Source: UBA2638 sp046293135 | GTDB lineage: Bacteria > Pseudomonadota > Alphaproteobacteria > Micavibrionales > Micavibrionaceae | DNA: 64,000 nt | Assembly (NCBI GenBank): GCA_046293135.1 | Contig: JBKBPR010000006.1 | Coordinates: 1-64,000, forward strand | Direction of reading: 5' to 3' | Part shown: positions 17,070-25,227 of the stretch, one piece after another | Layout: each line of letters opens with the position of its first letter | Position numbering within the stretch: position 1 is the stretch's first letter | Translations under genes and position numbers: made by a program | The notes under the pieces: generated by a model | What the model saw: the letters and a program-made list of their open reading frames with translations, nothing else | Database searches by the model: none | What the model was told of the DNA's origin: nothing

Positions 17070-18398
17070 CTAAGCCGCTTTGGCTTTGGATTTTCCGCTT
17101 TTCGTGAGCTTCAGCACTGAAGGGTCACGCAAGAACCCCGCCCCCGCATAACGCGCCATCGGCCCCAGCTCCTCCTCAATCCGCAAAAGCTGGTTATATT
17201 TCGCCATACGATCAGAGCGCGAGAGCGAACCTGTTTTGATCTGCCCCGCATTGGTGGCAACGGCCAAATCGGCAATTGTCGAGTCTTCGGTTTCGCCCGA
17301 ACGATGAGAAAGCACAATGCCGAATCCTGCCTTTTTCGCCATCTCGATAGTCTGCAGCGTTTCGCTGAGTGTTCCGATCTGGTTAACCTTAACCAAAACC
17401 GCATTGCCCGCCTTTTGCACGATCCCTTGCGCCAGACGTTTCGGATTGGTGACAAAAAGATCATCGCCAACCAGCTGAACCTTTTGCCCCAAAGCGGCTG
17501 TCAGGGCTTTCCAGCCCTCCCAATCATCCTCATCCAACCCGTCCTCAATCGACACAATCGGATAGCGGGCGCATAAATCTTCATAGAGCTTGACCATCCC
17601 CTCGGAGCTGAGCGTCTCGCCTGTTCCCTCAAGGACATATTTACCGTTCTTGTAAAACTCGGTTGCGGCGCAGTCGAGGGCGATCATCACCTGCTCTCCC
17701 GCTCTATAGCCCGCGCTTTCAATTGATTGCATGATAAAGCCGAGCGCCTCATCCGCCGATTTTACTGATGGCGCAAAGCCGCCCTCATCACCGACATTGG
17801 TATTTAGCCCCGCTTCGGATAGCTTTTTCTTGAGCGTGTGAAAAATCTCTGCCCCCGCGCGCAGCCCGTCAGAATAGCTTTCAAACCCGACCGGCATAAT
17901 CATGAATTCCTGGAAATCTACAGGGTTGTCGGCATGCGCCCCACCATTGATAATATTCATCATCGGGGTTGGCAATTCATGTGCGAACGCCCCGCCTATA
18001 TAGCGGTATAGCGGCATATCCAGCTCTTCGGCCATGGCCTTGGCCACCGCCAGCGACACGCCGAGAATAGCATTTGCGCCGAATTTTGATTTATTGTCCG
18101 TACCGTCCAGCGCGATCATCATCTGATCGATGTAAAGCTGCTCCTCCGCATCAAGCCCACACAAAGCTTCGAAAATATCGGTGTTCACGGCATCAATCGC
18201 CTTGGACACGCTCTTGCCCAGATAAACCGCCTTATTGCCGTCACGTAGCTCAACCGCCTCATGCGCACCCGTCGAAGCGCCCGAAGGCACAGCCGCCCGC
18301 CCGCGCGCACCGCTTTCGAGTATGACATCAACCTCAACCGTCGGATTGCCGCGGCTGTCCAAAATTTGTCTGGCGTGAATATCGAGTATGGCTGTCAT
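17070..18398 (-). CDS. eno: Enolase
   Basis: Converts 2-phosphoglycerate to phosphoenolpyruvate in glycolysis; in bacteria also often part of the RNA degradosome. The 442 residues contain the N-terminal ILDSRGNPTVEV and SGASTGAHEAVELRD, the catalytic GDEGGFAP loop, magnesium ligands in MIALDCA, SIEDGLDEDDW and VGDDLFVTN, and the SHRSGETEDS signature. A Lys/Ala tail ends the protein. It is downstream of kdsA on the same strand, as in many alphaproteobacteria, with a 274-base gap that holds a small ORF on the other strand. Confidence 0.98.
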   Translation of the reverse strand: MTAILDIHARQILDSRGNPTVEVDVILESGARGRAAVPSGASTGAHEAVELRDGNKAVYLGKSVSKAIDAVNTDIFEALCGLDAEEQLYIDQMMIALDGTDNKSKFGANAILGVSLAVAKAMAEELDMPLYRYIGGAFAHELPTPMMNIINGGAHADNPVDFQEFMIMPVGFESYSDGLRAGAEIFHTLKKKLSEAGLNTNVGDEGGFAPSVKSADEALGFIMQSIESAGYRAGEQVMIALDCAATEFYKNGKYVLEGTGETLSSEGMVKLYEDLCARYPIVSIEDGLDEDDWEGWKALTAALGQKVQLVGDDLFVTNPKRLAQGIVQKAGNAVLVKVNQIGTLSETLQTIEMAKKAGFGIVLSHRSGETEDSTIADLAVATNAGQIKTGSLSRSDRMAKYNQLLRIEEELGPMARYAGAGFLRDPSVLKLTKSGKSKAKAA

Positions 18399-18554
18399 GT
18401 CTGGCGCTCCTGATTGTGCGTGTGTGTGTAAGAATGCATATTATTCTATAGAGTTTTAACGTGCTGGATCGGAAAAATAAACCCAGACATTAATAGTTTT
18501 GTAACGAATTTTAGCTAAAATTGAATAATAAATACATTGCGGGAGTTAAGAATA

Positions 18555-18662
18555 ATGGGCGCACTAGACCTAATAAAAAAAACAGCAGAACAAATCACCG
18601 GAAATAGTGATCTTGCATGCAAATCTGCGCCCGCGCAAACCTATAGCGATTTAAGCCTATAA
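18555..18662 (+). CDS. Possible 35-residue small protein
   Basis: ATG at 18555 has GGGAG nine bases upstream, a better ribosome site than many annotated genes here. It encodes 35 residues with an N-terminal amphipathic stretch (MGALDLIKKTAEQITG) and a TAA ten bases short of the kdsA stop. It runs opposite to kdsA and eno in the gap between them. I recognise no family. The length is small enough for a chance ORF, but the ribosome site and absence of any other gene on this strand nearby justify listing it. Confidence 0.4.
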   Translation: MGALDLIKKTAEQITGNSDLACKSAPAQTYSDLSL

Positions 18663-18672
18663 GCTTTCACCA

Positions 18673-19506
18673 CTAAACTTTCGTTACACGATCCAGCGCC
18701 ACCATCTTCTCAAGAATTTTCGGCAACTCCGCCAGCTTGACCATATTCGGCCCATCGGACGGTGCTTTGTCTGGGTCTTGATGCACCTCCATGAACACTC
18801 CGGCCACACCGACAGCGATTGCCGCCCGCGCCAAAACGGGAACCATTTCGCGGTCACCGCCTGATGTTGCGCCCTGCCCGCCCGGCTGCTGCACTGAATG
18901 GGTCGCATCATAAATCACCGGATAGCCCGTCTTGGCCATAATCGGCAAGGCGCGCATATCTGACACCAAAGTGTTATAGCCAAAGCTTGCGCCGCGCTCG
19001 CAAAGCATGATCTTCTCATTACCGCTTTCGGCGATTTTCTTGGCGACGTTTTGCATATCCCACGGCGCAAGGAATTGACCTTTTTTGACATTGATCGCCT
19101 TGCCCGTTTTCGCCGCCGCTACCAGCAAATCAGTCTGACGACACAAAAAGGCCGGAATTTGAATGACATCGCATACGCTGGCGACGTCCTTACACTGTTC
19201 GGGCAAGTGCACATCGGTAATCACCGGAAGCATCATTTCTTTTTTGACATCGGCCAGAACGCCAAGCCCTTTATCCATGCCCATACCGCGCGCACTAAAA
19301 ATCGAAGTGCGGTTGGCCTTGTCATAGGACGATTTATAGATAAGCCCGATCCCAAGGCGCTTGGTGAGCTCCTTCAGCGCACCGCTCATCTCTATGGCGT
19401 GATCGCGGCTTTCAATCGAACATGGCCCAGCAATGAGCACAAAAGGCCTGTCATTGGCAATTTCCAGAGATCCAATTGTAACTGTTTTGTTGCTTGTATT
19501 GCTCAT
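18673..19506 (-). CDS. kdsA: 2-dehydro-3-deoxyphosphooctonate aldolase (KDO-8-P synthase)
   Basis: Condenses phosphoenolpyruvate with arabinose 5-phosphate to give KDO-8-phosphate, the first step to the KDO of lipopolysaccharide, so the organism makes LPS. The 277 residues include AGPCSIESRDHA, YKSSYDKANRTS, TDVHLPEQ, IQIPAFLCRQTDL, VKKGQFLAPWDM and FMEVHQDPDKAPSDGPN. Length and motifs are normal. It lies in the pyrG-kdsA-eno order common in alphaproteobacteria, separated from pyrG by two tiny coupled ORFs. Confidence 0.98.
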   Translation of the reverse strand: MSNTSNKTVTIGSLEIANDRPFVLIAGPCSIESRDHAIEMSGALKELTKRLGIGLIYKSSYDKANRTSIFSARGMGMDKGLGVLADVKKEMMLPVITDVHLPEQCKDVASVCDVIQIPAFLCRQTDLLVAAAKTGKAINVKKGQFLAPWDMQNVAKKIAESGNEKIMLCERGASFGYNTLVSDMRALPIMAKTGYPVIYDATHSVQQPGGQGATSGGDREMVPVLARAAIAVGVAGVFMEVHQDPDKAPSDGPNMVKLAELPKILEKMVALDRVTKV

Positions 19507-19645
19507 AGCGCTGCGCCCTTGCTTGATTGTTTTGATAAATTTGCATGAAACCGAGCTGCGTTAAAATAACAGCGCTCAATAGAAGAAATATTTAGCAGCA
19601 TTCGCCGCCAAGGCAAAGTTTAAAATCGAATAATGAAGAGCGCGT

Positions 19646-19921
19646 CTAAATATTGGGGCAGTCAAATATGCGCAAAGCTTCGCTAAGAATTGTATCCGCT
19701 TTAACCCTGCAATCGCGTATCACATGTTCCGCAGGCACATAAGGAAGACGGATTTCAGGCGGCAAACGGCGAAGTGAAATATCAATATATTGCGGCGCTC
19801 CCGCTTGCCGATCTTTCATGAACTCAATGATTTCGGCAATAACTGGAAAAGATCTGGCCTCGTAGACTCTAATCAAGTTCTCAGAAAAAAAACGCAAATC
19901 ATCTATTGCACTCTCTATCAT
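19646..19921 (-). CDS. Hypothetical 91-residue protein
   Basis: Unrecognised. Soluble and probably helical at both ends, with a central PQYIDISLRRLPPEIRLPYVP segment. There is no signal peptide or transmembrane segment. Its ATG overlaps the TGA of the 43-residue ORF upstream (ATGA), which points to translational coupling, and both lie between pyrG and kdsA on the same strand. Two small coupled genes recall the layout of toxin-antitoxin pairs, but neither sequence shows a toxin or antitoxin motif that I can identify, so no function is assigned. Confidence 0.65.
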   Translation of the reverse strand: MIESAIDDLRFFSENLIRVYEARSFPVIAEIIEFMKDRQAGAPQYIDISLRRLPPEIRLPYVPAEHVIRDCRVKADTILSEALRIFDCPNI

Positions 19922-20049
19922 TTTCTTTTGGTATAATCTTCCAGCTTGCGGCGGCGTTTGGCCACGCTTTGAAATTTTCCCGAAAGCTCCGTGAGGCGCT
20001 CATATTCCTGAGGGGTTAAAATTGCCTGCGCGGATTTAAACTCTTTCAT
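19918..20049 (-). CDS. Hypothetical 43-residue protein coupled to the next ORF
   Basis: Starts at ATG 20049 and stops at TGA 19918-19920, with the stop overlapping the start of the 91-residue ORF by four bases. The protein is charged and predicted helical, with LTPQEYERLTELSGKF followed by a very basic end (AKRRRKLEDYTKRK). The ribosome site is weak (GGAAA). The gene sits 69 bases after pyrG. The overlap and the codon pattern make it more credible than a random ORF of this size. Confidence 0.5.
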   Translation of the reverse strand: MKEFKSAQAILTPQEYERLTELSGKFQSVAKRRRKLEDYTKRK

Positions 20050-20118
20050 TTTCCATAGCCATATTGATTGGATGATATGGTCTTATAGCAAATAGACGCT
20101 TCAGAATCGAGAAAAAAA

Positions 20119-21750
20119 CTACACCAGCCGACTTTGAGCCAGCGCGGCCTTGATAAAAGACACAAAGAGCGGGTGCGGGTCAAAGGGCTTGGATTTTAGC
20201 TCAGGGTGGAACTGCACACCGACAAACCACGGGTGATCGTTGCGCTCGCAAATCTCCGGTAGACTGCCATCGGGTGACAGGCCGGAGAAAATCATTCCCT
20301 GCGCTTCGAGCTTGTCCTTATAGTTGATATTCACCTCATAGCGGTGACGGTGACGCTCGCTGATGGCTTCCGAGTCATAAATCTCCGCAGCCTTCGACCC
20401 CTTGACCAGCTTGGCGGGATAAGCGCCCAAACGCATCGTGCCACCAAGATCGGTATCGGCATTGCGCTCTTGTTTCTGATTATCCTTCGTCCATTCGGTC
20501 ATCAAGCCAATCACAGGCTCTTCGGTTTTGCCGAATTCGGTCGAATTGGCCTTGGCCAAGCCGCACAAATTCCTCGCCGCCTCAATGACCGCCATTTGCA
20601 GACCAAAACAGATTCCGAAATAAGGGATTTTTTTCTCACGCGCATATTGTACCGCGCGAATTTTACCCTCTGCGCCGCGCTCACCAAAGCCGCCGGGGAC
20701 AAGAATACCGTTAATGCCACGCAAATAAATTTCAGGGTCATCGTCTTTGTTCTCGAAGACGCACGACTCGATAAATTCCAGCACCACCCGTGCCTTATTG
20801 GCAATCCCGCCATGTATCAGCGCTTCGTTGAGGGATTTATAGCTATCGGCCAGATTGGTGTATTTCCCGACAATCGCAATCCGCACTTCGCTTTCCGGCT
20901 CTTTGATCCGGCGCACGATGCGTTCCCATGTCGAAAGATCAAGATCGGGAATATCCTCAATGCCAAATGTTTTCATCACTTGCCTGTCAAGGCCTTCGCG
21001 GTGATAGGTCAACGGCACTTCATAGATGGTTTTGACATCCAGCGCGGGAATAACCTTTTCTTCGGGGATATTGCAAAACAGCGCAATCTTGCGGCGCTCC
21101 TCCTCATCAATCGGACGATCCGCGCGGCAGAGCAAAATTTGCGGACGAATGCCGTAGCTCATCAGCTCCTTAACGGAGTGCTGTGTCGGCTTGGTTTTCA
21201 GTTCGCCCGCCGCAGGAATATAAGGCAACAACGTTACATGAATGAATAACGCCCGCTCGCCCATCTCATTGCCGAATTGGCGGATCGCTTCAAGAAACGG
21301 CAAGCTCTCGATATCGCCGACCGTGCCGCCTATCTCGCACAGAACAAATTCCGCTGTGCCGTCTTTCTCGCGGATAAAATCCTTGATCTCATTGGTGATG
21401 TGCGGAATGACCTGAATAGTCGCGCCGAGATAATCGCCGCGCCGCTCCTTTTGCAAGACATTCGTATAAATGCGACCAGTGGTGATATTGTCATTCTGCC
21501 GCGCCGGAACACCTGTGAAGCGCTCGTAATGCCCTAGATCAAGATCGGTTTCCGCGCCGTCCTCGGTAACATAAACCTCGCCATGCTGAAACGGGCTCAT
21601 CGTGCCGGGGTCAACATTGAGATACGGATCAAGCTTGCAGAGCCGAACGCTATAGCCCCGCGCCTGTAACAATGCGCCCAGCGCAGCGGAGCCGAGACCT
21701 TTCCCCAAAGAGGAAACCACGCCGCCGGTAATAAATATAAATCGTGTCAT
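20119..21750 (-). CDS. pyrG: CTP synthase
   Basis: Makes CTP from UTP, ATP and glutamine. The 543 residues hold the N-terminal amidoligase domain (FITGGVVSSLGKGLG, DPYLNVDPGTMSPFQHGEV, EIGGTVGDIESLPF) and the C-terminal class I glutaminase with nucleophile C381 in FGICFGLQMAV and the downstream FHPELKS histidine/glutamate. Length is typical. It follows secG, as in many alphaproteobacteria and some other proteobacteria, and leads into the kdsA-eno run. Confidence 0.98.
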   Translation of the reverse strand: MTRFIFITGGVVSSLGKGLGSAALGALLQARGYSVRLCKLDPYLNVDPGTMSPFQHGEVYVTEDGAETDLDLGHYERFTGVPARQNDNITTGRIYTNVLQKERRGDYLGATIQVIPHITNEIKDFIREKDGTAEFVLCEIGGTVGDIESLPFLEAIRQFGNEMGERALFIHVTLLPYIPAAGELKTKPTQHSVKELMSYGIRPQILLCRADRPIDEEERRKIALFCNIPEEKVIPALDVKTIYEVPLTYHREGLDRQVMKTFGIEDIPDLDLSTWERIVRRIKEPESEVRIAIVGKYTNLADSYKSLNEALIHGGIANKARVVLEFIESCVFENKDDDPEIYLRGINGILVPGGFGERGAEGKIRAVQYAREKKIPYFGICFGLQMAVIEAARNLCGLAKANSTEFGKTEEPVIGLMTEWTKDNQKQERNADTDLGGTMRLGAYPAKLVKGSKAAEIYDSEAISERHRHRYEVNINYKDKLEAQGMIFSGLSPDGSLPEICERNDHPWFVGVQFHPELKSKPFDPHPLFVSFIKAALAQSRLV

Positions 21751-21852
21751 GTTTGTTATTGTTAGAGTTTAAGTCGCTTCAGTCAGTATTCACTACAGAA
21801 AATTTTAATCACATCGGGCTTTGCTCACCCCGCCTCAAGCCTCAATCAAGCC

Positions 21853-22272
21853 TTAATCCGCAATCGGCGCGGCCGGAGCAGGCGCATCAGGATCAATATC
21901 GCTCTCGCCTAGCGCGTCACCATCAGTATCAGCGCCAGCGTTCGTATCAACGTCTAGATCATCCTCATCCAGAGTGATCGGCGCAGCCGCTTCGCCGGAT
22001 TGCTCCAACGCGCTCAAAATCCCAGAACCAGATTTTGTTTTGCCGCCCGCCATAATGCCGAGGGTCAAGCTGGTTGTGAAAAACGCTACCGCGCAGATTG
22101 CTGTCGCGCGGGTCAAGAAGCTGGCCGTTCCTCTGGGTGAGGCAAAATTACCCGCACCGCCGCCACCGCCGCCAATACCAAGGCCGCCACCTTCGGAGCG
22201 CTGCATCAGCACAAGTCCGATAATTGCCAGTGCTAAAATGAATGACGAGTAAGACCGATTCCATATTCTCAA
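21853..22272 (-). CDS. secG: Preprotein translocase subunit SecG
   Basis: Small membrane subunit of the SecYEG channel. Two transmembrane helices (about 9-23 and 58-76) flank the family signature LMQRSEGGGLG and a glycine-rich loop. The start is a TTG at 22272 with AAGGA five bases upstream; no ATG in frame fits, because the next one lies inside the first helix. The C-terminal extension of about 60 residues is rich in Asp, Ala and Pro, common in alphaproteobacterial SecG. It lies between tpiA and pyrG on the same strand, a conserved order. Confidence 0.92.
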   Translation of the reverse strand: MRIWNRSYSSFILALAIIGLVLMQRSEGGGLGIGGGGGGAGNFASPRGTASFLTRATAICAVAFFTTSLTLGIMAGGKTKSGSGILSALEQSGEAAAPITLDEDDLDVDTNAGADTDGDALGESDIDPDAPAPAAPIAD

Positions 22273-22348
22273 CTTTTCCTTACGCCTTAAACTTAATTGA
22301 GCAAAACCTTAATAAGTAAAACTCAATATAATAAACTACTATAAAATG

Positions 22349-23125
22349 TTATACCGCTTCGGCAATGCCTAAAAAACTCTCCACTTTTAGACTTGCCCCG
22401 CCGATCAGCGCCCCATTGACGTGATCGATATGCAATATTTCGGACGCATTTTCTGGCTTAACCGAACCGCCGTACAAGATACGGATATTCGCGCCCTGCG
22501 CAAGCATTTCTTTTAAACAATCCCGAATTGCGCCATGCATTTCGAAAATATCTTGCGGCTCGGCGACTTTTCCAGTGCCAATCGCCCAGACAGGCTCATA
22601 GGCAATCACAAGATTGGCGGCGTTTGACTGCTCCTCCGGCACGGATTCACGGATTTGATCAATCACCACGGACAGGGCTTGGCCGCTATCGCGCTGCGTT
22701 TCGGTTTCCCCGACACAGATCAGGGCGCACATCCCCGTCTTTTGCACAAGAACAGCCTTGCGCCGAACAAGGGCATTGGTTTCGAAATGATATTGCCGGC
22801 GCTCGGAATGCCCCAAGATCACAGTGCCGCAGCCAATACACTGAAGCATCTGCGCGGAAATATCGCCCGTATATGCGCCGTTCTCATTGGCGCTACAATC
22901 TTGTCCGCCGAGCTTTACCATTGCTGAAGCCCCCAAGCCTTGCAAGCGCTCTAAATCTTGCGCGAGTGGATATAAATGCACATGCGGCGGACATATCAGA
23001 AAATCATTGCGCTGCAAAAGCGCCCGATTGTCATTGATCGCGTTAACAATGCCGCTGCAAAGCGCCTTTGCGCCCGCCAGATCGCCATTCATCTTCCAAT
23101 TTCCAGCAATCAGCTTTTTTGTCAT
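22349..23125 (-). CDS. tpiA: Triosephosphate isomerase
   Basis: Interconverts dihydroxyacetone phosphate and glyceraldehyde 3-phosphate. The ATG at 23125 gives the standard MTKKLIAGNWKMNG start and 258 residues; an in-frame ATG at 23155 would add ten residues and the open frame extends further without family similarity. Visible are the substrate-binding NWKMN lysine, the catalytic histidine in ILGHSERR, the catalytic glutamate in VIAYEPVWAIGTGK and the phosphate-binding LYGGSVKPEN. Length matches the family. It is divergent from ppiD. Confidence 0.97.
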   Translation of the reverse strand: MTKKLIAGNWKMNGDLAGAKALCSGIVNAINDNRALLQRNDFLICPPHVHLYPLAQDLERLQGLGASAMVKLGGQDCSANENGAYTGDISAQMLQCIGCGTVILGHSERRQYHFETNALVRRKAVLVQKTGMCALICVGETETQRDSGQALSVVIDQIRESVPEEQSNAANLVIAYEPVWAIGTGKVAEPQDIFEMHGAIRDCLKEMLAQGANIRILYGGSVKPENASEILHIDHVNGALIGGASLKVESFLGIAEAV

Positions 23126-23181
23126 GCTTTGATCTTGTGCCTGTGTCTGTGTCATTGCTATAGAGTCGTAAACTTTTGTGC

Positions 23182-23226
23182 ATAGGATTGCAATGGGCTG
23201 TTGCCCGATTATCCAGAGCATCCTAT
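23182..23226. other. Nested inverted repeat between tpiA and ppiD
   Basis: ATAGGAT (23182-23188) pairs with ATCCTAT (23220-23226), and inside it AATGGGC and GCCCgATT form a second stem around a TGTT loop. It lies in the divergent control region of tpiA and ppiD and has no T run, so it is not a terminator. It may be an operator or a structured leader; function is not shown by the sequence. Confidence 0.4.
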
Positions 23227-23313
23227 AGTGCTGGCAAAATCTGATTGAAAATTTAATAGAACAATCATAAGAGCAGATACACAAGAAAACACAAATAACG
23301 GGTACGAATTACG

Positions 23314-25224
23314 ATGGTTATGCAAGCAATGTATAGTGGAAAAGGCTCCAAGCTTATCAAGGGGTTTTTCTTTACCTTATTGGTTCTGGCGGCGGGCGGA
23401 CTTGTCCTCTCCGATGTCGGCGGCTTTTTTACAGGTGGGGTTGGCCGCACTGATATTGCAAAAGTCGGCAGCGAAAAGATTTCCATTGTTTCATTTGATA
23501 AAAATGCACGCCGTGTGCTTTCCCGCATGGGCATGACACCTGATCAAGCTTACGAAATGGGCTATCTTGACCGTATATTGGACGGCGAAGTTCGCCGCAT
23601 GATCTTTCAAAAATTCGCTGAAAAGAACGGCATTAAAATCAGCGACAAGCTGATTGCCAGACAAATCAGCGAAATGCTCGAAGGGCAATCCAACCCGGGA
23701 GAAGATATGCAAGCGACCTTTACGCGCCTTCTCATGAGCCAGGGCTTTACCGAGGCCGAATTTGTCAGTGCTATCGCTTCCGAAGGGGCGACATCAGTGC
23801 TGGCACATGCGGTGCAAAACCCCTATCTCGCCGCCTCTGAACGGTTGGCGCAGGATATGTTCAGCATTGCCAATGAAACCCGCGTCATTGATTATATTGT
23901 CTTTCCCCATGACGATTATAAAAATGTAGAAGAAGCCTCCGATCAACAGTTGCAAATCCTTTATGAAGCCTCGCGCGAGTCCTTCGCCATTCCCGAAAGC
24001 CGCAATATTCGTGTCGCTGTGATAAAAGATGATGCGCTCAAGGCCGCGATTGATGTAACGGATGAAAAGCTGCGCTCGATTTACGAAAGCGAGATTGACG
24101 TTTTCCAAATCCCTGAGGAGCGCAAATTAGAGCAGGCAATTTTAGAAAGCGAAAGTGATGCGCAGAAAATTCTCGAAAAGCTTAATAGCGGAACGGCGTT
24201 CAAGGCTGCGGTGAGTGAAGTAACGGGCAGTGAGCTATCTTACGTTGCTGAACAAAATTACCGCCAGAACGGCCTGACCGAAGATATCGCCGCTAAGATT
24301 TTTGCACAAGAAGCACAAGCGGGCAACGTTTTTGGCCCTGTACAAAGCCCGATCGGCTGGCATGTTATCAAGCTCAACGGTATTACTCCGCCTTATACCC
24401 GCAGCTTTGAAAACGTCAAAAACGAGATTAAAAACGAAATCCTTGAAAGCGAACTCGCTGACCGAAAATTCGAAATATCCAGCGAAGTTGATGATCTTCT
24501 TGCTTCCGGCGCACCAATAGAAGAAATTGCCCAAAGTGTTGATCTAGATATCACTGTGGCCGAAGATATAAAGCTCATGTCTTTTGATGCAACTTCTTCA
24601 CTTGATGTTTTTGGAGAAAACTCATCAATGTTGTTAGGGCTTGCCTTTGATTTCCCTGAGAATGAGAGCTCAAATATTGTTGAGCTGCAAGATGGGCGTA
24701 TGGCCTTTGTGCATGTAGACCAAGTTGCGCCCAAAAGCTACATTCCGTTCGAAGAGGTTGAGGATCAAATTAAAGAGCGATGGACGAATGACCAAAAGCG
24801 CATGAACAACCGCAACGCAACGCTCGATATTCTCGAAACTTCAAAGGCGCAAGGCTTGGATCTGAAAGAAATTGCCAAAGCGCATGACAAAACCATCACG
24901 GCGCTCAAGGACATCAAAAAGAATGCCAGCCCGCCCGAACCTTTCGCGCAGGCCAGTATTGCTCAGATTTTCTCCGCACGCCAGGGGGATATGATTATGA
25001 TTGACCTGCAAAACGGTGTGGCCATCGCGGTTATCCGCGAGATAAAGCTTCCCGAGATTGATGATAAGGCGCTGGAACAAATCAGCCAGATCAGAAACAC
25101 TAATCGTCAAAGCGCGATGGAAGAGACACTCACCGCATTTTACGAACACAAAAAGAGCAATTACCGAGTGAGCGTGAACCATAACCTGATGCGCCGCACT
25201 TACGGCCCATCTTCAGAGTTCTAA
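23314..25224 (+). CDS. ppiD: Periplasmic SurA/PpiD-type peptidyl-prolyl isomerase
   Basis: Membrane-anchored periplasmic chaperone that helps newly exported proteins fold. One N-terminal transmembrane helix (about 16-36) is followed by a SurA-type chaperone region (to about 230), a parvulin-like PPIase domain (about 240-370, ending QSPIGWHVIKLNGI) and a C-terminal chaperone region. The 636 residues match PpiD of other proteobacteria. It is three bases upstream of trpE and so almost certainly co-transcribed with it, an arrangement seen in alphaproteobacteria. Its presence suits an organism exporting a very large outer-membrane adhesin. Confidence 0.9.
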   Translation: MVMQAMYSGKGSKLIKGFFFTLLVLAAGGLVLSDVGGFFTGGVGRTDIAKVGSEKISIVSFDKNARRVLSRMGMTPDQAYEMGYLDRILDGEVRRMIFQKFAEKNGIKISDKLIARQISEMLEGQSNPGEDMQATFTRLLMSQGFTEAEFVSAIASEGATSVLAHAVQNPYLAASERLAQDMFSIANETRVIDYIVFPHDDYKNVEEASDQQLQILYEASRESFAIPESRNIRVAVIKDDALKAAIDVTDEKLRSIYESEIDVFQIPEERKLEQAILESESDAQKILEKLNSGTAFKAAVSEVTGSELSYVAEQNYRQNGLTEDIAAKIFAQEAQAGNVFGPVQSPIGWHVIKLNGITPPYTRSFENVKNEIKNEILESELADRKFEISSEVDDLLASGAPIEEIAQSVDLDITVAEDIKLMSFDATSSLDVFGENSSMLLGLAFDFPENESSNIVELQDGRMAFVHVDQVAPKSYIPFEEVEDQIKERWTNDQKRMNNRNATLDILETSKAQGLDLKEIAKAHDKTITALKDIKKNASPPEPFAQASIAQIFSARQGDMIMIDLQNGVAIAVIREIKLPEIDDKALEQISQIRNTNRQSAMEETLTAFYEHKKSNYRVSVNHNLMRRTYGPSSEF

Positions 25225-25227
25225 CCC

